From positions 1 through 7,172 of the forward strand of contig CAMYJP010000101.1 of assembly GCA_947258675.1 (NCBI GenBank): a DNA stretch of 7,172 nt. The letters are read 5' to 3'. The notes below the pieces were generated by a model. It searched no databases. It was not told where the DNA came from and saw nothing but the letters and a program-made list of their open reading frames with translations. Positions within the stretch are counted from its first letter, which is position 1, and every line of letters starts with the position of its first letter. Made by a program: the position numbers and the translations under genes. Source of the DNA: an uncultured Desulfobulbaceae bacterium (GTDB taxonomy: Bacteria > Desulfobacterota > Desulfobulbia > Desulfobulbales > BM004). Positions 1-4,533 of the stretch are shown piece after piece.

Positions 1-373
1 TCTTTTCCCAGGATCGTCGTATCCTGTATTCTTTCCTAAGTGCATCAAATCTAACGTCATGCATCGCTGTTTTGCTGACCATTTTATCATCAAACCAATA
101 GTCGCGAACTTCATAAAGAAGTATTAAAAAGGTTATGCTGATAGGTAAACCTTTTGACACAGCCGCTGCCATTTCTTCAGTAAAAATGCCTTTTATCAAT
201 AAATCGACCTGGAGTTCATCATTATAATTTCGGACAATCAAATTTGTCAGCTCAGCATCCCCGGAAAGCGCCGGACTTGCTGTCAGCAGCAAAACAAAGA
301 ACACCAGGCAACCTGAACATAGATTGGTCTTAACGGCATTATGATCAATTAAAATCTGCATACCAATAAACAT
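1..373 (-). CDS. Exported DUF4390-family protein, N-terminal part (cut by window edge)
   Basis: Translating the minus strand from ATG at 373 gives 124 open residues running off the window. The N-terminus has a basic/polar start, then a hydrophobic stretch (LVFFVLLLTASPALS) and a likely signal-peptidase site before GDAEL. The mature part has the order typical of DUF4390 proteins: a first strand LTNLIVRNYNDELQVDLLIKG, then FTEEMAAAVSKGLPISITF, then LYEVRDYWFDDKMVSK, then LRKEYRIRRSWE. These proteins are envelope proteins of unknown biochemical role, in proteobacteria often found beside a two-component system (family knowledge; nothing of that kind is visible here). An in-frame ATG at 361 is an alternative start. 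Neither start has a clear Shine-Dalgarno, and an in-frame stop lies at 386-388, so 373 is the most upstream ATG possible. The C-terminus lies outside the window. Confidence 0.8.
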   Translation of the reverse strand, partial: MFIGMQILIDHNAVKTNLCSGCLVFFVLLLTASPALSGDAELTNLIVRNYNDELQVDLLIKGIFTEEMAAAVSKGLPISITFLILLYEVRDYWFDDKMVSKTAMHDVRFDALRKEYRIRRSWEK

Positions 374-614
374 GTCATTTGGATTTTATTTTTTTGCATC
401 TTGATCAAAAATTATCATGATACCTCAGTTTTAAAGACCTGAATTAAGTGCTCAACTTAGGTAAAAGTAGAGAGCCAACACCATCGGCGTGCCGGGGAGT
501 CAGCTATCATAACAGTCTCTCATCACAGAAATACGGCTCTACTCAATTTGGCAATGAGATATTTACCAAAATCTAAAACCGATGGTGGTAATGCCCCCAC
601 TTCCTCCTCCACCT
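374..614. other. Intergenic spacer between the DUF4390 gene and the poly-Asp protein gene
   Basis: About 240 bp without a supportable gene. It must hold the 3' end of the upstream mRNA and probably the promoter of the DUF4390 gene, but I find no convincing -35/-10 pair. Small symmetries are present: AGAGCC at 470-475 with GGCTCT at 535-540, and the short palindrome CGGCGTGCCG near 485-494. The open frames here on the plus strand are low-complexity products of the complementary Asp repeat and are not called. Confidence 0.5.
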
Positions 615-1505
615 TCAATCATCGTCATCATCATCATCGTCGTCGTCATCATCATCATCATCATCGTCATCGCCGAAACCATAGGAAACCAGTTCGAGGT
701 CCTGGTCCTGGACCAGGCCAACTCCGGGGCAGTATATCTTGACATCCGCATCCTCCCCCTCTATATCGCAGTCGCCTTCCGCCGGGTTGGTGTCAACGAT
801 TTTAATGCAGCCGGTGAATTCAGGATCTTCACCATCTTCCAATTCCAGCGGCCAATCCAAACCCATTTCCTCGATTTGTCCGCGGTCCACAGCATCCGGT
901 GGCGCCATCTCCTGAAAATACTTAGCGCCAAGCAGCGGGGTTCCCGGCATAATCAGACCGGGCTTTGCGCCATCCACTCCGGCTTCCCATGAACCACCTT
1001 CATCCGGTTCATCTCCATTAAGACACTTAGTTTCATCTGCAGGATCAAATCCTCTCGTCTCCGTAGGGTCGCAATCCTTGGACAACTCCCCAAAGTAGTA
1101 AACCGCGTTGGTCAGTTTACAAATAGCAAACCAATTTCGGGATATCTCGACTAGCAAACCATCTTCGTAGGCGCGTTCTTCATACACTCTGGTTTTTATT
1201 TCGCGACCGTCGAGATGGATCGTTTTTTTGTCACGAAGAACGGTTTCGACTGATTTTTCTTCGTCTGATTCAAGAACTAATTGGTAGCCGGCTTTGAGGA
1301 TGAAAAAAGGATTTACTCCTTTGTCCTTAAATTTGCAATCCTCCAGCCGGAACTCTGTGGTAAATTCGTCATTATTTCGACATTGGTCCCAGCCGTCTTC
1401 TTCTTCCGCCAAAACAACACTGTCGGATAACCCGATGCAAATAGACAGAACAAATACGAACCCTAAAACTGAAACCACAGACCTTGACATTTTTTTTGAA
1501 AACAT
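615..1505 (-). CDS. Acidic exported protein with an 18-residue C-terminal poly-aspartate tail
   Basis: A 296-residue protein. AAGGAGGT at 1510-1517, a few bases upstream of ATG 1505, fixes the start. Residues 1-33 form a signal peptide (KK near the N-terminus, hydrophobic core SVVSVLGFVFVLSICIGL, cleavage expected after VLA33). The mature part is rich in Asp/Glu and has eight cysteines (42, 57, 129, 145, 161, 233, 246, 259), compatible with disulfides outside the cytoplasm. Segments that look family-conserved are NPFFILKAGYQLVLE (about 65-79), VEISRNWFAICKLTNAVYYF (119-138), GLIMPGTPLLGAKYFQEMAP (183-202) and YCPGVGLVQDQDLELV (258-273). I recognise this pattern only as a conserved exported protein of unknown function. 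The globular part appears to end near residue 278 and the poly-Asp run looks like an addition. Its leader and upstream STAS pseudogene are a duplicate of the 3432-3928 region, though the protein itself is unrelated to the one at 2547-3371. Confidence 0.8.
   Translation of the reverse strand: MFSKKMSRSVVSVLGFVFVLSICIGLSDSVVLAEEEDGWDQCRNNDEFTTEFRLEDCKFKDKGVNPFFILKAGYQLVLESDEEKSVETVLRDKKTIHLDGREIKTRVYEERAYEDGLLVEISRNWFAICKLTNAVYYFGELSKDCDPTETRGFDPADETKCLNGDEPDEGGSWEAGVDGAKPGLIMPGTPLLGAKYFQEMAPPDAVDRGQIEEMGLDWPLELEDGEDPEFTGCIKIVDTNPAEGDCDIEGEDADVKIYCPGVGLVQDQDLELVSYGFGDDDDDDDDDDDDDDDDDD
618..671 (-). repeat. Trinucleotide (GAT/GAC) microsatellite encoding 18 Asp
   Basis: Eighteen consecutive Asp codons (13 GAT, 5 GAC), followed directly by the TGA stop at 615-617. 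The mix of synonymous codons shows it is not a freshly expanded perfect repeat. Because the unit is three bases, slippage changes tail length without changing frame. The complementary strand reads as poly-His, poly-Ile or similar in its frames, which are artefacts. Confidence 0.95.
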
Positions 1506-1559
1506 GGCTACCTCCTTACTTAGTTATCCCTAAAGGGATGATAAAAAGTTAATATAACC

Positions 1560-1578
1560 GTGCTCTCGTTGCGAGCAC
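1560..1578 (-). promoter_or_regulatory. Hairpin in the 5' leader of the poly-Asp protein gene
   Basis: GTGCTC (1560-1565) pairs with GAGCAC (1573-1578) around a 7-nt loop, about 55 bp upstream of the start codon. There is no U-tract on either strand, so it is not a terminator. It is absent from the homologous leader at 3372-3440. It could be an mRNA-stability or operator element; function unknown. Confidence 0.35.
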
Positions 1579-1624
1579 AACCAATCTTCCAGACAACTCG
1601 ATAGAAGGGTGTTTTGTGTTTTTA

Positions 1625-1635
1625 TCACCTCCCTT
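1625..1635 (-). promoter_or_regulatory. Orphan extended Shine-Dalgarno in leader (left copy)
   Basis: On the minus strand this reads AAGGGAGGTGA, nearly the full complement of the 16S 3' end, but no ATG, GTG or TTG start follows at usable spacing. In this copy GAAGGG overlapping the motif can pair with CCCTTC about 20 nt downstream (forward GAAGGG at 1604-1609). It is conserved in position with the element at 3473-3483. The actual ribosome site of the downstream gene is a separate AAGGAGGT at 1510-1517. Confidence 0.5.
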
Positions 1636-1667
1636 CTTTGACAAAATGAATTACAAATGCAGCTATT

Positions 1668-1839
1668 CGACATTTTGGGGATAGCTCCATCTTTGGTCCT
1701 TTTGTTGGGTTTCGCTGATAGCACCAAAATGGCCGGCAAGTAGGTTGGGCGAGCAATGAGACCCAACAAAAGATATCGGCATGCTCAACCCAACCTACGA
1801 AAAAGCCGTGGCCGATGTTGGAACCAAGCCCGACATTTT
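1668..1839. mobile_element. MITE-like 154-bp insertion with 9-bp target duplication
   Basis: CGACATTTT occurs at 1668-1676 and again at 1831-1839, and the 154 bp between (1677-1830) are missing from the homologous segment at 3500-3530. Removing one repeat plus the insert restores a sequence that aligns with the intact copy. The outer ends are imperfect inverted repeats (GGGGATAGCTCCATC... against GGGCTTGGTTCCAAC..., about 14 of 20 matching). Inside lie two interleaved perfect inverted repeats: 1699-1710 with 1761-1772 (12 bp), and GTAGGTTGGG 1740-1749 with CCCAACCTAC 1789-1798. The GTAGGTTGGG/CCCAACCTAC type of sequence is common as a dispersed repeat in proteobacteria (from memory). It has no coding capacity, so mobilisation would need a transposase elsewhere. 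Confidence 0.7.
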
Positions 1840-1893
1840 CTTTGGTCACTTATTTACCACCGTAACGATTTCAAGCCTGAACTCACTGATGGA

Positions 1894-2018
1894 ACTAAGT
1901 CCATCGATTCGTAAATACGATGGCGTATTTACTCACTCAGGACTTAGTGCTGAGTGAGCGATTATCTTGGATTGGTTAATAATTTCACATGACTGTAATT
2001 GCAAATCGTAGCACTAAG
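1894..2018. mobile_element. Small structured insertion (113 bp) with 6-bp target duplication
   Basis: ACTAAG flanks the insert at 1894-1899 and 2013-2018, while the homologous site at 3574-3579 has it once. The insert (1900-2012) has subterminal imperfect inverted repeats, 1905-1918 against 1995-2008 (11 of 14 match). It contains two adjacent hairpins: GTAAATACG 1911-1919 with CGTATTTAC 1924-1932 (4-nt loop), and CTCACTCA 1932-1939 with TGAGTGAG 1951-1958. The 11-nt loop of the second hairpin (GGACTTAGTGC, 1940-1950) is complementary to both junctions: 9 bp with 1894-1902 and 8 bp with 2011-2018. There is no coding capacity. I do not recognise the family. Confidence 0.6.
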
Positions 2019-2366
2019 CCGCCTTCAAGGGCGCTAAAAGCACGTTTAGCCCGGATTCAACGGACTCGGTGATTGGAATGCTGTTTTGAGGTAATTGACC
2101 TCAAAAATCTCTTTCGCATATCCGTTTAAACAACATATAACAACTTTTCCGCGTTTTCGATTTATCTCCTTTACGGCATTTAAAATCACCCGTAAAACCG
2201 AACTTTTTAGCTATTCCAAGCCTCCCAAATCAATGAGCAGTCGCCTTTTATCACCCTCGACCATTTGCTTGACCACCTCTTCAAACTCCGGGTTTAGCTC
2301 AGCTGTTGTCTTGCCTTTGACAGAGACACAGACAATCCCATTTTTTTCTTTTCGAATGATATCCAT
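2014..2366 (-). pseudogene. STAS-domain protein, decayed duplicate
   Basis: From ATG 2366 the first 51 codons match the intact STAS gene closely (MDIIRKEKNGIVCVSVKGKT..., DKRRLLIDLGGLE). Codon 52, TAT (Tyr) in the intact copy, is TAG here (2211-2213), so the product stops just before the region of the expected phosphoserine. Beyond the stop the homology continues in frame until a 1-nt deletion (CTGTTTTGAGG around 2081-2091 against CTGTTATTATGG near 3641-3652), which shifts the last part of the gene. The segment corresponding to the intact stop is at 2014-2016. No Shine-Dalgarno precedes ATG 2366, and sequence similarity to the intact copy ends at about this point, so the ribosome site and promoter of the original were not carried over or were lost. 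A short truncated peptide cannot be excluded, but a working STAS protein is not expected. Confidence 0.88.
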
Positions 2367-2416
2367 GGTTGCACACTTCGATTTTTTAAAACGCCCAGCA
2401 TTCAGCTCGTTAGAGC

Positions 2417-2436
2417 AAAAAAGGGGGTGGGACCCC
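2417..2436 (-). terminator. Possible intrinsic terminator after the FN3-like exported protein gene
   Basis: On the minus strand: GGGGT, loop CCC, ACCCC, then C and six T (A-tract at 2417-2422 on the plus strand). The stem is short (5 bp) but all strong pairs, with a U-tract directly after, about 110 nt past the stop at 2547. It would separate this transcript from the downstream STAS pseudogene and poly-Asp gene. Confidence 0.55.
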
Positions 2437-2546
2437 ATTCACCTCCGCCAGTGCTATAGTGCGAGAGGCAAAGGGAGTCCCAGAATTCCCACTCAGATTG
2501 CGCATCAAAATCATCACAGTCATCAAAGGCAGTCGTCAGAGCATCA

Positions 2547-3371
2547 CTATTGAGGCGTCGTAGCCTCGGCCTCCGTGATTGTCTGGTTTCCGCTGGCCTC
2601 TATCGCCAATACCTCGAAATCGTAATCCTGGTATGATGGAATAAATCCCGGCGGAACCGTCACTTGATTTTGATCGGCCTCAAGATCGATACCAAATCTA
2701 TGCACGACTTCTTCCTCATCTTCCCACTCGGCCTCAACCCGGTAGCCAACGATTTCGAGATCCTCTGGATCCTCTGGGTCTACACACGTAACGTTATTAA
2801 ATGTAGAGTTAAGATCGACCACCTGCGTAACGAAACTCCAAGTGATTACAATAGGATCGCCAGCAACGTTGCCGCCGGTGGCTGAGAGACCTTCGGGCCC
2901 GCACGGAATAACCCAAGTGAAGTCCGCCTCTCCTTCAATCTCATCTCCTTCAATTGTTTCGCCCTCAAATTCGTATGTCCCCTCTGGGAATCGTCTGAGA
3001 AATTTTTTGATAGATACCTCATTGAGCGGCGGCTCTCCACTCTCAAAAAATAGCTCGGCAAAACCTTGCTTCGCCATGCTTTTTTTGGCCTCAACCTCAG
3101 CAATCGTACGACCTTTCGGGTTTTCAATCTCGACCTCCTTCCAGGGCTCTCCATCAACGAAGCCCCGTACACCCAAATCTTGATCTGAGAAATTAAACTC
3201 GATGTTGAACCAGGTCTCTTCGAATTCAAGCTCCTCATCGTCTTCGTGGTCGCCGGCCCAGAGCTCCGGGGAAGCGGCTCCCAGGATCAGAGCGACCACT
3301 GGGACCAAAAGAATAGCCAAAAAACGCATGTGTCTCTTCGTACCATTATTCTTGCTTCGTGTGTGTTTCAT
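2547..3371 (-). CDS. Acidic exported protein with fibronectin type III-like C-terminal region
   Basis: A 274-residue protein. AGGAGG at 3381-3386, 9 nt before ATG 3371, fixes the start. The signal peptide is residues 1-39 (RSKNNGTKRHMR basic region, core FLAILLVPVVALILGAA, cleavage expected after LWA39). Mature residues 40-155 form an Asp/Glu-rich domain with recognisable segments WFNIEFNFSDQDLGVRGFVD (54-73), PWKEVEIENPKGR (76-88), AELFFESGEPPLNEV (105-119) and FLRRFPEGTYEFEG (124-137). Residues about 170-274 look fibronectin-III-like: ITWSFV, a strand IVGYRVEAEW, then VTVPPGFIPSYQDYDFEVLAIEASGNQT, which resembles the last FN3 strands. The two mature cysteines (157, 196) could pair. I know such proteins only as conserved exported proteins of unknown role. 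It lies about 200 bp downstream of the intact STAS gene in the same direction and may be cotranscribed with it. Confidence 0.8.
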   Translation of the reverse strand: MKHTRSKNNGTKRHMRFLAILLVPVVALILGAASPELWAGDHEDDEELEFEETWFNIEFNFSDQDLGVRGFVDGEPWKEVEIENPKGRTIAEVEAKKSMAKQGFAELFFESGEPPLNEVSIKKFLRRFPEGTYEFEGETIEGDEIEGEADFTWVIPCGPEGLSATGGNVAGDPIVITWSFVTQVVDLNSTFNNVTCVDPEDPEDLEIVGYRVEAEWEDEEEVVHRFGIDLEADQNQVTVPPGFIPSYQDYDFEVLAIEASGNQTITEAEATTPQ

Positions 3372-3472
3372 TGGTTTTTTCCTCCTAACTTTGTTTAATC
3401 GTTAATTTAATGCACAATGATTTGCTCTAGACAGTCCTCCAAATAACTCGATGAAGGGTATTTTTGTTATCC

Positions 3473-3483
3473 TCACCTCCTTT
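3473..3483 (-). promoter_or_regulatory. Orphan extended Shine-Dalgarno in leader (right copy)
   Basis: Minus strand AAAGGAGGTGA. No start codon follows at usable distance, and the next gene starts about 100 nt downstream with its own AGGAGG (3381-3386). It is conserved with 1625-1635. TTGTCA lies just upstream (3485-3490 region) with a poor -10-like TAACAA 17 nt later, so the block could instead be part of a promoter. I cannot decide between these. Confidence 0.45.
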
Positions 3484-3574
3484 CCTTGACAAAATAAAGT
3501 ACTGTTGGATAGATAATTCGTTGGATCACTTATTTATCATCGTCACGGGAATAGGCTTGAAATCACTGATGAAA

Positions 3575-3928
3575 CTAAGCTGCCTGCAAGGGCGCTAAAA
3601 GCACGTTAAGCCCGGATTCAACGGACTCGGTGAGTGGAATGCTGTTATTATGGTAATTGACCTCAAAAATCTCTTTTGCATATCCGTCTAAACAACATAG
3701 AACGACTTTTCCGCGACACTGATTTATCTCCTTTACGGCCTTTAAAATCACCCGCAAAACCGAACTATTTAGATATTCCAAGGCACCCAAATCGATGAGC
3801 AGGCGCCTTTTATCACCCTCGACTATTTGTCTGACCATTTCTTTAAACTCTAAAGTTAGCTCAGCTTCCGTTTTGCCCTTAACAGTGACACAGACAATCC
3901 CGTTTTTTTCCATTTGAATGATTTCCAT
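3575..3928 (-). CDS. STAS-domain protein, anti-sigma-factor-antagonist type
   Basis: A 117-residue protein, the usual length of a single STAS domain. AAGGGA at 3936-3941, 7 nt before ATG 3928, supports the start. The order is strand IVCVTVKGKT (11-20), helix ELTLEFKEMVRQIVEG, strand RRLLIDLGALEYLNSS (41-56), helix VLRVILKAVKEINQCRG, strand KVVLCCLDGYAKEIFEV, and the final helix SVESGLNVLLAPLQ. Ser55/Ser56 sit where SpoIIAA-like proteins carry the phosphorylated serine, but the usual small residue/Gly after it is replaced by Val-Leu (SSVLRV). Known family members bind an anti-sigma kinase or act in other partner-switching routes, with phosphorylation blocking the interaction. No such partner is encoded in this window, so the target is unknown. 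It precedes the FN3-like exported protein gene, and a near-identical decayed copy lies at 2014-2366. Confidence 0.9.
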   Translation of the reverse strand: MEIIQMEKNGIVCVTVKGKTEAELTLEFKEMVRQIVEGDKRRLLIDLGALEYLNSSVLRVILKAVKEINQCRGKVVLCCLDGYAKEIFEVNYHNNSIPLTESVESGLNVLLAPLQAA

Positions 3929-4292
3929 TTTTCTATCCCTTCAATATCAAATGCTGATACGCTATGATGTTATCGATTACCGGACTGAATGCGAAGGTCA
4001 CCCAGCTCGCTACGGGCCTTTCCTTTGGGATTTGTAATTTTTGCATGTTTACAAGTATAGGTGATCAGGTTTGCAATACTTACGCTTGCCAATTTACTTC
4101 GGCCCTGAATTGCTGTTGCCATTTAGATTGAACTTGAAATCAAAAACTCGATTCTTGAAATAGCACAGTTAGCTTATCCTAAGATTACGTGAAGATTATT
4201 ATTTGGTAATCCTCGATAAAATGTCGCACCATCCGCTTGGCATCGGGCTTTATGTTTGCATTGCCTATTTTTCCACTCACCAAGTTTTGCAT
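3929..4292. other. Intergenic region upstream of the STAS gene
   Basis: About 360 bp with no convincing gene. The minus strand holds a 50-codon frame from ATG 4122 to TAA 3970-3972 (MATAIQGRSKLASVSIANLI...), but it has no Shine-Dalgarno and no recognisable family, so I do not call it. The region should contain the STAS promoter. I see TATACT-like and TTGCAA-like hexamers on the minus strand near 4045-4080, but not at proper spacing. Confidence 0.5.
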
Positions 4293-4323
4293 AAAAAAAG
4301 CTCTCCTTAGAAATTCGGAGAGC
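4293..4323 (-). terminator. Intrinsic terminator of the DUF6502-DUF5666 operon
   Basis: On the minus strand GCTCTCC (4317-4323) pairs perfectly with GGAGAGC (4300-4306) around a 10-nt loop, followed at once by seven T (4293-4299). It lies about 210 nt past the stop codon at 4534, with no gene between in that direction, so the mRNA has a long 3' UTR that runs through the small RNA locus. Confidence 0.85.
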
Positions 4324-4326
4324 CTA

Positions 4327-4355
4327 TTGACACACTACGTATGAATTCGTATACT
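4327..4355 (+). promoter_or_regulatory. Near-consensus sigma70-type promoter of a small RNA
   Basis: TTGACA at 4327-4332 (6/6), a 17-bp spacer, then TATACT at 4350-4355 (5/6). It is the best promoter in the window and points rightward, against all protein genes. The predicted start is around 4360-4363. The spacer contains the near-palindrome GTATGAATTCGTAT. Confidence 0.8.
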
Positions 4356-4361
4356 TATGGC

Positions 4362-4440
4362 ACTTGAGCGTGCCGCAAGGCCCTCAGGTGTTTCAAGCCA
4401 GGCACCCCGACCCGCCAAAGTCTTGTGCCTGGCTTTTTTC
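4362..4440 (+). ncRNA. Candidate small RNA (about 79 nt) with own promoter and terminator
   Basis: Starts about 7 nt after the -10 TATACT and ends in the U-tract of a strong terminator, with no start codon or ribosome site suggesting a peptide. Predicted fold by eye: ACTTGAG (4362-4368) pairs with CTCAGGT (4383-4389, one G-U) and encloses a GCC-GCAA-GGC tip (4372-4381, GNRA tetraloop). Next comes a short single-stranded linker, then the terminator stem. An alternative 5' hairpin is GGCAC/GTGCC (4359-4374). The large terminator loop is C-rich (CCCGACCCGCC), the kind of sequence that could pair with G-rich ribosome sites; that is inference. The RNA is fully antisense to the 3' UTR of the lipoprotein operon mRNA, which ends at 4293. 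I do not recognise a known RNA family. Confidence 0.7.
4395..4439 (+). terminator. Intrinsic terminator of the small RNA
   Basis: AAGCCAGGCAC (4395-4405) pairs perfectly over 11 bp with GTGCCTGGCTT (4425-4435), followed by a T-run to 4439. There is no T-run on the minus strand side, so polarity is rightward only. AGCCAGGCAC-type palindromes also occur as dispersed repeats in related genomes (from memory), so this half could have been recruited from such a repeat. Confidence 0.85.
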
Positions 4441-4533
4441 ACTTATTTTTCAGCAAATTACCGTATATTGCCGATCTTAATTTTTAATGTTCCAATCCTT
4501 TTTAGTTCTTGGTTTCCTCGTTCGCCGGCCAAA

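Larger units (their letters stand above)
1582..2366 (-). repeat. Left copy of a duplicated STAS + leader segment (degraded)
   Basis: Aligns by eye with 3432-3928. The STAS part 2014-2366 matches 3575-3928 at roughly 90 percent over the stretch I aligned (2020-2220). The leader matches through shared blocks: the ACTCGAT/GAAGGGT region, the TCACCTCC element, TTGACAAAAT, and TCACTTATTTA. Removing the two insertions (163 and 119 bp including one target copy each) leaves about 503 bp, close to the 497 bp of the other copy. This copy carries the pseudogene and both insertions. Confidence 0.85.
3432..3928 (-). repeat. Right copy of a duplicated STAS + leader segment (intact)
   Basis: Counterpart of 1582-2366. 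It holds an open STAS gene (3575-3928) and an uninterrupted leader, so it serves as the reference showing what was inserted or deleted in the other copy. The genes downstream of the two copies are unrelated in sequence, so the duplication ends within the leader. Confidence 0.85.

Noticed and set aside
618..671. CRISPR-like or tandem protein-repeat reading of the GAT/GAC run
   Set aside because: A simple trinucleotide repeat inside a coding region; no spacers and no repeat units longer than 3 bp.
548..992. Plus-strand frames with poly-His or poly-Ile runs
   Set aside because: They are the complement of the Asp microsatellite and of the well-supported minus-strand gene; low complexity and no ribosome site.
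1530..1849. Two overlapping minus-strand frames of 74-79 codons in the leader
   Set aside because: They lie within the inserted element and duplicated non-coding leader, are not conserved in the other copy, and have no family match.
3485..3520. Plus-strand TTGACA followed by an AT-rich -10-like sequence, present in both leaders
   Set aside because: The -10 hexamers are poor and differ between copies, and nothing plausible is transcribed rightward; conservation is explained by the duplication.
3970..4122. 50-codon minus-strand frame upstream of the STAS gene
   Set aside because: No ribosome site and no family; length is compatible with chance. Left as a note only.
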